From: Kutzneria kofuensis
GTDB taxonomy: Bacteria; Actinomycetota; Actinomycetes; Mycobacteriales; Pseudonocardiaceae
NCBI RefSeq assembly: GCF_014203355.1
Contig: NZ_JACHIR010000001.1
Coordinates: forward strand, 5,768,038-5,832,037
Direction: 5' to 3'
DNA: 64,000 bases
Positions 34,140-42,800 of the stretch are shown in pieces (positions within the stretch are counted from its first letter, which is position 1; every line of letters begins with the position of its first letter). The translations under genes and the position numbers were made by a program. The notes under the pieces are model-generated. The model saw only the letters and a program-made list of their open reading frames with translations. It had not been told where the DNA came from and made no database searches.

Positions 34140-37061
34140 TCAGCTCTGGTCGAGGTGCGGGCCCAGCACTCGGCCCAGGCCGCCACGGGCCGGCACGCCG
34201 GTCTTGCCGAACACTCGCGTGAGGTGGGTCTCCACGGTTCTCAGGCTCAGCGACAGCCGCTCCGCGATCTGCGCGTTGGTCCGGCCCTCCACCACCAGCC
34301 GCGCCACCTCGAACTCGCGCGCGGACAGCCCGAACGGCAGCTCCTGCCGACGGCCGAGGCGCGGCACGGGGACGCGCTGACCGAGCCGCCGCTGCGCCTC
34401 CGCCGCCTGGGCGTGCAGTCCGCGGGCACCGGACGTGGCGAACAATTCAGCCGCGATGGCCAACTGCTTCAGGCCGGCGGCGCGATCGCCGGAGGCGGCG
34501 AGGCTCTGCCCGGCGCGCAGCCGCGCCCGGCCCTCCTCGAGCCGGTAGTCGAGGTTGGCCAGCGTCTCCGCCGACTGCAGCGCCAGCTTCGCCGAGGTCG
34601 CCGGGTCGGTGCCGCTCAGCGCGTGCGCGCGGATCAGGTCGGCGACGGCCACGTTCACCTCGTGATCGGGGTGGCGGATCGCGTCCGCGCGGTCGGCCAG
34701 CGGCAGGCCCGCGCTCGGGTTGCCGGCGATCGCCTCCGCGTGCGCGATCGCCTCCAGACAGATCAGCAGCAGGGTCTCGTCGCGCACGCCGACCGACTCG
34801 AACTCCTCGCACGCCGCCTCGACCGCCGGCCGGCCCGCCACCAGGTCACGGGAGTAGATCAGCACCAGGCTGCGCGCGCAGCCGGCCAGCACGGACCAGT
34901 AGACCTTGCTCGGCCGGCTGGCCTTCGCCCCCTCACTTGCCGCCTTCAACGCCGCCGGGTACTCGCCCGCCCAGGCCAGCACCAGCGCCTGGGCGGTCAA
35001 CGACATCGTCTGCGCTTCGCCCGAGCCGACCAGCCGCGCGATGTCGCACGCCTCCTCGGCGGCCGGCGCGGCCGCCGCCAGCCGGCCCAACCGGCCCAGC
35101 GCGAAGGCCTTGGCCGCCAACAGGTAGGCCAGCACGAACTGCTGGCCCGTGGACCGGGCGATCTCGATCAGCCGGTCCAGCCGGGTGACGGCCTGGGCGT
35201 GCCGGCCGACCATCAGCTCGGCCCAGCACAGCCACGCGGTGACGTCCATCCACGGCGTGATCTCCGCGACCGTGAGCCCCGACATCCGCCGGTCGACCTC
35301 GTCCAGCAGGTCCAACGCGCCCGGGATGTCGCCGGCGATGTAGGCCGGCATCACGCCCAGCGCCGCGGTCGCGAACGCGGCCGGCGGGTCCAGGTGGTCC
35401 AGCTTGCGGATCTCGGCCAGCATCCGGGCGCACTCCGCGGCCTCGCCGGTGCCCACGTACTCGACCGCCAGCCGGATGTAGAGCGGGGCCGCCTCCACCA
35501 CGAGCGGGTCCGGCAGCTTGCGCAGCTCCGCCAACAGGACCGCCTTCGCGGCCTCCCGTGAACCCAGCATGCGTTCCGTCGTCGCGCACAGCCGGGCCGC
35601 GAGCGCCCGCCGGGCCAGGTCCTCGGCCGGCAGCAGCTGCAGCGCCTCGCGGGCGGTGTCGCGGCCGGCGCCGAGCTGGCCGCTGGTCAGCTGGGCGTTG
35701 CCGAGCGCCAGCAGCAGGTTGCAGCGGGTCGGCCGGGTCGCCTCGTTCTCCGGCAGCAGCCGCAGCGCGTTGCCCAGCCAGTGCGCGGCCGTCGCCGGGG
35801 CACGGGACACCACCGCCTGGGCGGCCGAGGCCAGCTCCCCCACGGAGGCGAGGTCGCCGAACGGGGCCGAGTTCACCACGTGGTGGGCCAGCATCTGCGG
35901 CTGCGCGCCCTTGCCGCGCAGGAAGTGCGCCGCCCGGCCGTGCGCGCCCATCCGCCAGCCGGCCTTCGCCGACGCGTACGCCGCGTGGCGCACCAGCGGA
36001 TGCCGGAACCGAAAGCGCGCGGCGTCCGGCCGCACCACGTCCCGGGCGACGAGCTCGTCCAGCGCGGTCAGCGCGTCGGCCTCGGCGATCTCGCCGGCCG
36101 CCGCCACCGCCGCCGGCTCGAACTCGTCGCCGACGACCGCGGCCGCCTTGGCCACCAGCTGCCCGATCCCGCTCAGGCTGGTCAGCTCCATCAGCAGCGC
36201 GTCGCGGACCGTGTCCGGCACCTCCGCCGTCATCGACGCCAACGCCTCGCTGTGCGCGTCCCGCGGGGCCGGCACCCGGCCGATGTTCATGCGGGACAAC
36301 GCCTCCAGGTAGAACGGGTTGCCCCCGCTGGCCTCGTACAGCCACTGCCGGCGGGTCCGGTTCACGTCCGGGCCGAGCAGCTCGTCGGTCTCCTGCTCGG
36401 TCAGCGGCTCCACGTCCACCCGCACCCGGCGGGTCGGCTGCGCCAGCCCCAGCGCGGCGCCCAGCTGCGGCGACGCCTGGCCCGGCCGGTAGGCCACCGC
36501 CACCACGATCCGGCCGCGTGGCGCGTGCCGCAGCAGGTGGTCCAGCAGCTCCACCGAGCTCTCGTCGGCCCAGTGCACGTCGTCGAGCACCAGCATCAGG
36601 CCGCCGGACTCGGCCAACAGTTCCAGCAGGCCGCGGACGGCGCGGAACAGTCGGTAGCGGTCCGGGGCCTCGGCCGGCACGTCGGTGGCGATGCCGGCGA
36701 AGACCGAACCCAGCAGCCGCCGCTCGCTGTCGGTCAGCCGGGCCAGTTGCCGGTCCGACAGCGTTTCCAGGTGGTCGTCCAGGGCGTCGGCCAGCGCCGC
36801 CAGCGGCGCGTCCCGCTCGAACTCGGAGGCCCGGCCGACCAGCGTCAGCATCGCCCGGCCCCGGGCCGCCGCGACCGCCTCAGCCAGCAGCCTCGACTTG
36901 CCGACCCCCGGCTCGCCCACCAGCTCCAACAGCTGGAACGCGCCCTTGGCGGCGCGGTCGAGCGCCTTGTCCACCAGGCGCAGCACATCGGCGCGGCCCA
37001 CCAGCGGCGTTCGGCCGGGGTCCTCCGCTGTCCCCCGGGTGCGTTCGCGCCGGCCGGTCAC
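34140..37061 (-). CDS. LAL-type (large ATP-binding LuxR-family) transcriptional regulator
   Basis: A 973-residue regulator. The N-terminal AAA/STAND ATPase has Walker A GEPGVGKSRL and Walker B LMLVLDDVHWADE; a long helical, TPR-like middle follows. The last 70 residues are a LuxR/GerE helix-turn-helix (LSAREFEVARLVVEGRTNAQIAERLSLS...TVETHLTRVFGKTG). LAL proteins often activate nearby secondary-metabolite or catabolic genes, so control of the hydrolase-GMC-patatin unit just downstream is a fair inference. GTG 37061 was chosen after GAGGTG; the frame stays open to 37139. Confidence 0.88.
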   Translation of the reverse strand: MTGRRERTRGTAEDPGRTPLVGRADVLRLVDKALDRAAKGAFQLLELVGEPGVGKSRLLAEAVAAARGRAMLTLVGRASEFERDAPLAALADALDDHLETLSDRQLARLTDSERRLLGSVFAGIATDVPAEAPDRYRLFRAVRGLLELLAESGGLMLVLDDVHWADESSVELLDHLLRHAPRGRIVVAVAYRPGQASPQLGAALGLAQPTRRVRVDVEPLTEQETDELLGPDVNRTRRQWLYEASGGNPFYLEALSRMNIGRVPAPRDAHSEALASMTAEVPDTVRDALLMELTSLSGIGQLVAKAAAVVGDEFEPAAVAAAGEIAEADALTALDELVARDVVRPDAARFRFRHPLVRHAAYASAKAGWRMGAHGRAAHFLRGKGAQPQMLAHHVVNSAPFGDLASVGELASAAQAVVSRAPATAAHWLGNALRLLPENEATRPTRCNLLLALGNAQLTSGQLGAGRDTAREALQLLPAEDLARRALAARLCATTERMLGSREAAKAVLLAELRKLPDPLVVEAAPLYIRLAVEYVGTGEAAECARMLAEIRKLDHLDPPAAFATAALGVMPAYIAGDIPGALDLLDEVDRRMSGLTVAEITPWMDVTAWLCWAELMVGRHAQAVTRLDRLIEIARSTGQQFVLAYLLAAKAFALGRLGRLAAAAPAAEEACDIARLVGSGEAQTMSLTAQALVLAWAGEYPAALKAASEGAKASRPSKVYWSVLAGCARSLVLIYSRDLVAGRPAVEAACEEFESVGVRDETLLLICLEAIAHAEAIAGNPSAGLPLADRADAIRHPDHEVNVAVADLIRAHALSGTDPATSAKLALQSAETLANLDYRLEEGRARLRAGQSLAASGDRAAGLKQLAIAAELFATSGARGLHAQAAEAQRRLGQRVPVPRLGRRQELPFGLSAREFEVARLVVEGRTNAQIAERLSLSLRTVETHLTRVFGKTGVPARGGLGRVLGPHLDQS

Positions 37062-37233
37062 GGCACCTCGCAAGGGTGGAGTACGGGAATGAACATCGGC
37101 GTCAAGGGTGCCAGTCCTGGGCCGTTTCGGGCAAGACACGGAAAGGCCGGTCTAACCGGCAATGCGAATTCGCGGGACAATTCCGATGTTCGGTGATTCG
37201 TATCACCCTCGGATGGGGGAGAAGCGTTCGGCC

Positions 37234-37644
37234 TCAACCCCCGATCATGGAAAACCGGACAGTTCGGACCGGGTTGTCCACATTCGTGTCGACCAGGCAG
37301 ATCGACTGCCAGGTGCCCAGCGCCAACCGGCCGCCCAGCACCGGAATCGTCGCGTACGGAGGCAGAAGCGCAGGTAGAACGTGATCCCGGCCGTGGCCGG
37401 GCGTGCCATGACGGTGCCGCCACGCCTGGTCATGGGGCAGCAGCTTCTCCAGCGCCGTCAACAGGTCCTCGTCGCTGCCGGCGCCGGTCTCCAGCACCGC
37501 CAGCCCCGCCGTCGCGTGCGGCACCCAGACGTGCAGCAACCCGTCCGCGGCGCCTTCCTCGGCGAGAAATCGCTCGCAGTCGCCGGTCAGGTCGTACACG
37601 ACCTCGGATGATCCGGTCCTGATCTGAATTTCCACACTTCGCAC
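37234..37644 (-). CDS. yjbQ: YjbQ/UPF0047 family protein
   Basis: A 136-residue protein of the UPF0047 (YjbQ) family: GLLHVWVPHATAGLAVLE with conserved His, DEDLLTALEKLLP, HRHGTPGHGRDHVLPALL and LGTWQSICLVDTN. Family members form trimers with a metal-like His site, and a thiamine-phosphate-synthase side activity is reported for one. Start GTG 37644 gives the usual length; the frame runs on upstream through a large hairpin that is not coding. It is divergent from the class V aminotransferase-like gene. Confidence 0.88.
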   Translation of the reverse strand: MRSVEIQIRTGSSEVVYDLTGDCERFLAEEGAADGLLHVWVPHATAGLAVLETGAGSDEDLLTALEKLLPHDQAWRHRHGTPGHGRDHVLPALLPPYATIPVLGGRLALGTWQSICLVDTNVDNPVRTVRFSMIGG

Positions 37645-37681
37645 CCGAGTGAACGTACTTTCTCCGCGCGTGCCGCGCGGG

Positions 37682-37782
37682 GCGAGGTCGCTCTTGAGCC
37701 GGTCTCTTCCCTTGGCCTGCCTCGATCGATGGACAGACTCGATCGAGGCAGGCCCGCGGTCCAGAGACCGGCGCGACCTCGC
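37682..37782. repeat. Long composite hairpin in a divergent promoter region
   Basis: A 101-nt region folds on itself. Outer arms are GCGAGGTCGC (37682-37691) and GCGACCTCGC (37773-37782), then CCGGTCTCT against AGAGACCGG. The inner 16-bp arms GGCCTGCCTCGATCGA (37714-37729) and its complement (37739-37754) are perfect, with a 9-base loop. It lies between two genes that both point away from it, so it is not a simple terminator. The flank GTGCCGCGCGGGG resembles the terminal repeat of the element at 55697. Confidence 0.8.
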
Positions 37783-37816
37783 GTCAGCCATGCACCGCCG
37801 GTCGTACGTTGGCGAT

Positions 37817-38839
37817 GTGCGCCACGCCTTCGGACAGACCTTCGACATCCCGGCCGGCTATCTCAACACCGCCAGCATCGGCGTGCCGCCCACGGTCGTC
37901 GCGGACGCCGTCGAGGCGGCGATTCGGCGCTGGCGGGTCGGCGCCGACGTGCCGCCGGGCTTCGACACCGATGTTGCCGCCGCCAGGGCCGCCTTCGCGG
38001 CGTTGGTGGGCGCGGATCCCGCCCACGTGGCCATCGGCGCGAGCGCCTCGCAGTTGGTGGCCATCGCCGCCGCTTCGGTGCCGGACGGGTCCCGGGTGCT
38101 GGTGCCCGCCGGCGAGTTCACCAGCGTCTCGTTCCCGTTCGCGGCGTTGGGGCACCGGGGGATCAAGGTGACGGAGGCGCCGCTGGCCGAGATCCCGGAC
38201 GCCATGCGGGACCACGACGTGCTGGCCGCCGCGGTCGTGCAGTCCAGCGACGGCACGGTGCTCGACCTGGAAGCCGTGCGCCGCAACCGCGAGGGCGTCA
38301 CCGTCGTGCTCGACGTGACCCAGGCGCTGGGCTGGCTGCCGCTGGCCGACCTCGGCTGGGCCGACTACGTCGTCGGCGCCGGCTACAAGTGGCTGATGAC
38401 TCCTCGCGGCGTCGCCTGGCTGGCGGTTCGCCCGGACGTGATCGACCGGGCCGTGCCGGTCGCCGCCAACTGGTACGCCGGCGAGGATCCCTGGCAGACC
38501 GTCTACGGCCTGCCGCTGCGACTGGCCGGCAGCGCCCGCCGTCTCGACCTCTCGCCGACCTGGTTCTCGCACGTCGGTGCCGCCGTCGCCCTGCCGTGGC
38601 TGGCGTCGCTGGACATGGCGGCCGTCCGGCGGCACAACGTCGGCCTGGCCAACCAGTTCCTCGACCGCCTCGGCCGCCCGCCCGGCGACTCCGCCATCGT
38701 CTCCGTCGACGCGGACGCCGATCGGCTCGCCGCCGCCGGCGTGCGGCACTCCGTGCGGGCCGGCCGCGTACGGCTGTCGTTCGCGCTGAGTAACACCTCC
38801 GACGACGTCAACCTCGCCTGCCAGGCACTGATTCGGTGA
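37817..38839 (+). CDS. Class V aminotransferase-like PLP enzyme
   Basis: A 340-residue fold-type I PLP protein resembling cysteine desulfurase/isopenicillin-epimerase-like enzymes: YLNTASIGVPP at the start, ASASQLVAIAA (phosphate region), VLDVTQALGWLPLAD with the PLP Asp, and the Schiff-base lysine in GAGYKWLMTPRG. The substrate is not predictable. GTG 37817 was chosen because TACGTT at 37805-37810 is six bases upstream, a leaderless pattern, and the protein begins directly before the first conserved block; ATG 37790 is an alternative. Confidence 0.87.
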   Translation: MRHAFGQTFDIPAGYLNTASIGVPPTVVADAVEAAIRRWRVGADVPPGFDTDVAAARAAFAALVGADPAHVAIGASASQLVAIAAASVPDGSRVLVPAGEFTSVSFPFAALGHRGIKVTEAPLAEIPDAMRDHDVLAAAVVQSSDGTVLDLEAVRRNREGVTVVLDVTQALGWLPLADLGWADYVVGAGYKWLMTPRGVAWLAVRPDVIDRAVPVAANWYAGEDPWQTVYGLPLRLAGSARRLDLSPTWFSHVGAAVALPWLASLDMAAVRRHNVGLANQFLDRLGRPPGDSAIVSVDADADRLAAAGVRHSVRAGRVRLSFALSNTSDDVNLACQALIR

Positions 38840-38899
38840 CACATGGTGATGTGGCCATCCGAATCGTGTCGGAATCGGTCACCCGTTACGGTGCTGGTT

Positions 38900-39619
38900 G
38901 TGTCGGAGTCGTACCCCCAAGATCAGGCGACCTGGCGGACCGCCCCCGTGACGGCCGGGCCGGCTGACACCTCGCCGTTCCAGCTGCCCCCGGAGTTCTA
39001 CGACTCGGAGCCCGCCGGTGGCGGCGGCCCCAACCCCACCGACCGGCGCAACAAGCTGCTGCTCCAGGGCCTCGGGCTGGTCGGGGTGGCCGTGCTGTCG
39101 GGGCTGGTGTTCTGGGCCGTCCAACCCTCGCACGTGGCCGGCGTCGCCGAGGCCGCGTCCGACCAGGTCAACTCCGCCGGCAAGTACACCTTCACCCGGG
39201 TCGCCGGCCCCGCCACCGACGCCAACTGCGCCCAGCACGCCTTCAGCAAGACCCAGACGTTCCTCCAGCAGCACCCGTGCCAGCAGTTGGTCCGGTCGCT
39301 GTACTCGACGACGCTGCCCGACGGGACCACGGCCGTCGTGTCGATCGTGGACGTCAAGATGCCCAGCGGCGGCGACGCCGAGCAGCTGAGACAGATCACC
39401 AGCAGCGACAACACCGGCAACGTCTACGACCTGGTCAAGGACGGCGGCGTGGCCACGCCGAACATGCCGACCACCAGCCAGCTCCAGGATGGCGGCTACG
39501 CGGCCGCCACAAACGGCAGCGTCACCACCATCGCCCTGACCGCGGTCGTCGGCGGCCACCAGGACAAGGCGAAGCTCAAGGAGATCAGCACCGACGCCCT
39601 ACGCCTGGCCGGCAAGTAG
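38900..39619 (+). CDS. Single-pass membrane protein of unknown function
   Basis: A 239-residue protein with a Pro/Thr-rich cytoplasmic N-terminus (about 55 residues, SPFQLPPEFYDSE), one membrane helix (LLLQGLGLVGVAVLSGLVFWAV, about residues 56-75) and an outside domain with two cysteines (NCAQHAF, HPCQQLV) and a C-terminal DKAKLKEISTDAL helix. It has the look of small actinomycete cell-surface proteins near the PknB-type or Mce-type loci but no family is recognised. GTG 38900 is seven bases after TACGGT, so it is probably leaderless. Confidence 0.75.
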   Translation: MSESYPQDQATWRTAPVTAGPADTSPFQLPPEFYDSEPAGGGGPNPTDRRNKLLLQGLGLVGVAVLSGLVFWAVQPSHVAGVAEAASDQVNSAGKYTFTRVAGPATDANCAQHAFSKTQTFLQQHPCQQLVRSLYSTTLPDGTTAVVSIVDVKMPSGGDAEQLRQITSSDNTGNVYDLVKDGGVATPNMPTTSQLQDGGYAAATNGSVTTIALTAVVGGHQDKAKLKEISTDALRLAGK

Positions 39620-39635
39620 CCCCGGCCCCCGAAAC

Positions 39636-39688
39636 GTTTGGAACGCGTCTTTCCTCCACTCCGAGTAGAGGAAAGACGCGTTCCAAAC
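39636..39688. terminator. Perfect 21-bp hairpin between convergent genes
   Basis: Arms 39636-39656 (starting GTTTGGAACGCG) and 39668-39688 (ending CGCGTTCCAAAC) are perfectly complementary over 21 bp with an 11-base loop. It lies 16 bases after the stop of the membrane protein gene (plus) and 11 bases before the stop of the ferritin-like gene (minus), so it can terminate both. It is AT-richer than its surroundings. Confidence 0.88.
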
Positions 39689-39699
39689 ATGAAACGGGG

Positions 39700-40146
39700 T
39701 CACGGCTGGCCTGGGAGGGCCGGCGTGGCCGGGGTCTGGCCGCCGGCCTGCCGCCACGACATCGCCCGGACCGCGCCGTCGGTGAGGGCGTCCAGCGCCG
39801 TCTTCCGGATCTGCGACTCCGAGGTGTACTCGAGCACCGACCGCCAGGCCGACACCACGTCGGTCTCGGCGGCCACCAGCAGCACGAACGCCGACGACTG
39901 GTTGGTCAGCGGCTGCGGCGTGCTGTAGCCGGGCTCGGCCGACCTGGGGGTGGCGCCGAGCTTCTTCACGGTCGCGATGACGGCGTCCCGGCGGACGGTG
40001 TGCGCCTCGGAGCCCTTGGTCAGCGCGGGGTCGGAGGCGGCCGGCAGGAAGGCGCCGGCGAGCCCGTACGCCCAGATGGCGGCGTGTTCGGCGGCCAGCG
40101 CCCGCTGCAGGGCGTCGACGGTCTCGGCGGGCACGGGGGAGGTCAC
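39700..40146 (-). CDS. Ferritin-like protein (DUF4439)
   Basis: A 148-residue helical protein: LQRALAAEHAAIWAYGLAGAFLP at residues 12-34 holds the Glu/His iron-type ligands, and ETDVVSAWRSVLEY forms a later helix. It matches the DUF4439 ferritin-like proteins that lie beside rimP in actinobacteria (Rv2844 in mycobacteria, from memory). Function is unknown. GTG 40146 follows AAGGAG by eight bases and overlaps the upstream lipoprotein gene as GTGA, so the two are made together. Confidence 0.8.
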   Translation of the reverse strand: MTSPVPAETVDALQRALAAEHAAIWAYGLAGAFLPAASDPALTKGSEAHTVRRDAVIATVKKLGATPRSAEPGYSTPQPLTNQSSAFVLLVAAETDVVSAWRSVLEYTSESQIRKTALDALTDGAVRAMSWRQAGGQTPATPALPGQP

Positions 40147-40625
40147 GACAGCAGCTCCTTCAGGCACGCGCAGCCGGCGACGACGGAGCCGACGAGTCCG
40201 GCACGGTAGGTCGGCACGGTCAACGCGACCTGGGTGGCGGCGTCCTGGGCCGCGCCCAGCGAGGCGGCCATGCCGGCGACGGCGGCGGCCTGGTCGGGGT
40301 AGGTGGTGCCCTGGGGAGTGCTCGACGGGGCCGCGGACGACGTGGTCGGCGGCGGGGTGGCCCGGTCGATCTCCTTGCGCAGCGCGACGGCCTGGGCGTC
40401 CCGGTTGGTGGCGATGAGCTGGAACTTGGCGGCCAGCGCCGGGAACTTGCCGGCCAGCCCGCGCGCGGTGGCGGCGTCCGCGGCGGCGGCGTCGGCGAGC
40501 GCGGCCAGCGGATCCGGGGGCGGCGGCGTGGTCGGCTGCGTCGTGCACGCGGCGACGGCCGGCGCGGCGAGGACCGTGAGAGCGCCGAGCCGCAGAAGGG
40601 CCCGGCGGCCGAGCTGAGGGGTCAC
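40143..40625 (-). CDS. Tat-type lipoprotein, partner of the ferritin-like protein
   Basis: A 160-residue protein whose N-terminus has a twin-arginine motif (GRRALLRLG, residues 6-14) and a lipobox ending AAC (Cys27), so it should be exported folded and lipid-anchored. A proline/threonine stretch follows, then helical segments rich in Ala, with another Cys pair near the C-terminus (GCACLKE). The Tat route suggests it folds, or binds a cofactor or metal, before export. It is divergent from rimP and coupled to the DUF4439 gene. Confidence 0.78.
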   Translation of the reverse strand: MTPQLGRRALLRLGALTVLAAPAVAACTTQPTTPPPPDPLAALADAAAADAATARGLAGKFPALAAKFQLIATNRDAQAVALRKEIDRATPPPTTSSAAPSSTPQGTTYPDQAAAVAGMAASLGAAQDAATQVALTVPTYRAGLVGSVVAGCACLKELLS

Positions 40626-40791
40626 GGTGAGTCATCTTGCCAGCAATCACCCGACCCACTCCGGTCCACGTGCGTCTGGACGGCTCAGCGACGAGATACG
40701 CTTGGCGACCACGACCGGCGAACGCCATCGCCGGTCGATGTCGTCACGTCCGCGTGGCGGCAGCGGCAACAGCGACCAGGGGAGTGAGAAC

Positions 40792-41313
40792 GTGTCCAGC
40801 GCGCCGCGCGGGGAGATAACCGCGCAGCTCGAACCGGTCGTCCGGGAGGCTGTCTCGGCGATCGGCTTCGATCTTGAGCTGCTCGACGTGCAGCAGGCTG
40901 GGCGTCGCCGACTGGTCAAGGTGGTCGTCGACGGCGAGGAGGGCGTCGGCCTCGACGAGATCGCCGAGGCCAGTCGCGTCGTGGCCGCCGCGCTCGACGA
41001 GCACGACCACGTGCTCGCGGGCCCGTACACGCTCGAGGTGACCTCGCCCGGCATCGACCGGCCGTTGACCGCCCCCCGCCACTGGCGGCGGGCGAAGTTC
41101 CGGCTGGTCAAGGTGCGGCAGAAGGACGGGGCCGAGTACCTCGCCCGGGTCGGCCGGGTCACCGACGAGACGGTCCAGCTGCTGGTCGACGGCCAGCTGC
41201 GGGACGTCGCCCACGGCGCCGTCGAGCGGGCCGTGGTGGAAGTGGAGTTCCGGCAGCCGCCGGTCGAGGAGTTGGCGCTGTTGGAGCGCGGCTGTCAGGA
41301 GGAGTCCGAATGA
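40792..41313 (+). CDS. rimP: Ribosome maturation factor RimP
   Basis: A 173-residue RimP, which assists 30S subunit assembly. Seen are [27 protein letters not shown] (N-terminal alpha/beta domain), [28 protein letters not shown] (the family signature) and a C-terminal SH3-like part. GTG 40792 follows GGGGAG by eight bases; ATG 40738 upstream is possible but lacks a ribosome site. First gene of the rimP-nusA-ylxR-infB cluster; its stop overlaps nusA as ATGA. Confidence 0.95.
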   Translation: MSSAPRGEITAQLEPVVREAVSAIGFDLELLDVQQAGRRRLVKVVVDGEEGVGLDEIAEASRVVAAALDEHDHVLAGPYTLEVTSPGIDRPLTAPRHWRRAKFRLVKVRQKDGAEYLARVGRVTDETVQLLVDGQLRDVAHGAVERAVVEVEFRQPPVEELALLERGCQEESE

Positions 41314-42323
41314 ACGTCGACATCGCCGCCCTCCGGACGATCGAACGGGACAAGGACATCCCCTTCGAGACCGTCATCGAGGCCATCGAGACCGCGCTGC
41401 TGACCGCGTACAAGCACACCGAGGGCCACCGCCCGCACGCCCGGGTGGACATCGACCGCAAGACCGGCCTGGTCCGGGTGCTGGCCCAGGACATCGGCCC
41501 GGACGGTGTGGTCAACGAGGAGTGGGACGACACCCCCGAGGGGTTCGGCCGGATCGCGGCCACCACCGCCCGCCAGGTCATCCTGCAGCGGCTGCGGGAC
41601 GCCGAGCACGAGCGCACCTTCGGTGAGTTCGCCGCCAAGGAGGGCGAGATCATCGCCGGCGTCGTGCAGCGCGACGCCCGGGCCAACTCCCGCGGCATGG
41701 TCGTGGTCCAGGTGGGTGACACCGAGGGCGTGCTGCCGCCGGCCGAGCAGGTGCCGGGCGAGCGCTACGAGCACGGCGAGCGGATCAAGTGCTACGTGGT
41801 CGGCGTGTCCCGCGGCGCCCGCGGCCCGCAGATCACGCTCTCCCGCACGCACCCCAACCTGGTGCGCCGGCTGTTCGCGCTGGAGGTGCCGGAGATCGCC
41901 GACGGCACCGTCGAGATCCCGGCGGTGGCACGTGAGGCAGGTCACCGTTCCAAGATCGCGGTACGGTCCACGGTGGCCGGCGTGAACGCCAAGGGCGCCT
42001 GCATCGGCCCGATGGGCGCGCGCGTCCGCAACGTGATGAGCGAGCTGGCCGGCGAGAAGATCGACATCATCGACTTCTCCGAGGACTCGGCCACCTTCGT
42101 CGGGAATGCCCTGTCCCCGGCCAAGGTTGTCTCCGTCCGGGTGCTCGACGAGCGGGCCAAGACCGCGCGCGTCGTGGTGCCGGACTTCCAGCTCTCCCTC
42201 GCCATCGGCAAGGAGGGCCAGAACGCCCGGCTGGCGGCCCGGCTGACCGGCTGGCGCATCGACATCCGCTCCGACGCCGAGGTGGTCGCGCCGTCCGGTC
42301 AGGTATCCGGTTCGGCAGAGTGA
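41310..42323 (+). CDS. nusA: Transcription termination/antitermination factor NusA
   Basis: A 337-residue NusA of the short actinobacterial type. Domains in order are the RNAP-binding N-terminal domain (1-105), S1 (about 110-185, [29 protein letters not shown]), KH1 ([27 protein letters not shown]) and KH2 ([24 protein letters not shown]). It modulates pausing, termination and rRNA antitermination. It ends soon after KH2, without the acidic repeats of E. coli NusA. Start overlaps rimP. Confidence 0.96.
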   Translation: MNVDIAALRTIERDKDIPFETVIEAIETALLTAYKHTEGHRPHARVDIDRKTGLVRVLAQDIGPDGVVNEEWDDTPEGFGRIAATTARQVILQRLRDAEHERTFGEFAAKEGEIIAGVVQRDARANSRGMVVVQVGDTEGVLPPAEQVPGERYEHGERIKCYVVGVSRGARGPQITLSRTHPNLVRRLFALEVPEIADGTVEIPAVAREAGHRSKIAVRSTVAGVNAKGACIGPMGARVRNVMSELAGEKIDIIDFSEDSATFVGNALSPAKVVSVRVLDERAKTARVVVPDFQLSLAIGKEGQNARLAARLTGWRIDIRSDAEVVAPSGQVSGSAE

Positions 42324-42345
42324 GTCCGAGGGGATAGAATCTTTG

Positions 42346-42654
42346 GTGGTTCGTCGTCAAGAACCGGCACCCCTGTCCACCGGAGCCGTGATCAGCGGCC
42401 CGATTCGGACGTGCGTGGGGTGCCGCGCCAGGGCGTCGGACTCCGAACTGCTGCGCGCGGTGGTCAGGGACGAGGCCGTGGTCCCGGACCCGAGGCGCAG
42501 GCTGTCGGGCCGGGGCGCGTGGCTGCATCCCGATCCGGCGTGCCTCCGCGCCGCCGAGCGACGTCGGGCGTTCCCGAGGGCCCTGCGGGTCCAGGGGCCG
42601 CTCGATCTCACGGCTCTGACCGCTCACCTCGAGACGGTCGAAGCCGGGCAGTGA
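42346..42654 (+). CDS. ylxR: YlxR (DUF448) RNA-binding protein
   Basis: A 102-residue YlxR-type protein. The core is GPIRTCVGCRARASDSELLRAVV with the two cysteines, then GRGAWLHPDPACLRAAERRRAFPRALR, the family signature. YlxR proteins are small, basic and linked to nucleoid or RNase P functions. The start is uncertain: GTG 42346 lies five bases after a TAGAAT box (42335-42340), which suggests a leaderless internal promoter, while TTG 42343 and GTG 42388 are alternatives. Confidence 0.9.
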   Translation: MVRRQEPAPLSTGAVISGPIRTCVGCRARASDSELLRAVVRDEAVVPDPRRRLSGRGAWLHPDPACLRAAERRRAFPRALRVQGPLDLTALTAHLETVEAGQ

Positions 42655-42800
42655 CGCCGCGGGAACCCCCCGCGGTGGATGAGCAGAGGAAGCAGGTCGA
42701 CCCGTCATGAGTCAGCCGTGAAGCTGAAGACATGATCGCGCGACGATAGGACGAGGTCGAGCGGGACTTTGCCGCCCGGCCTCCCTAGACGAGGAGAGCA

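Noticed and set aside
37645-37848. N-terminal extension of YjbQ (to 204 aa)
   Set aside because: It translates the long hairpin and would overlap the divergent gene's promoter; the family length is about 136-138 residues.
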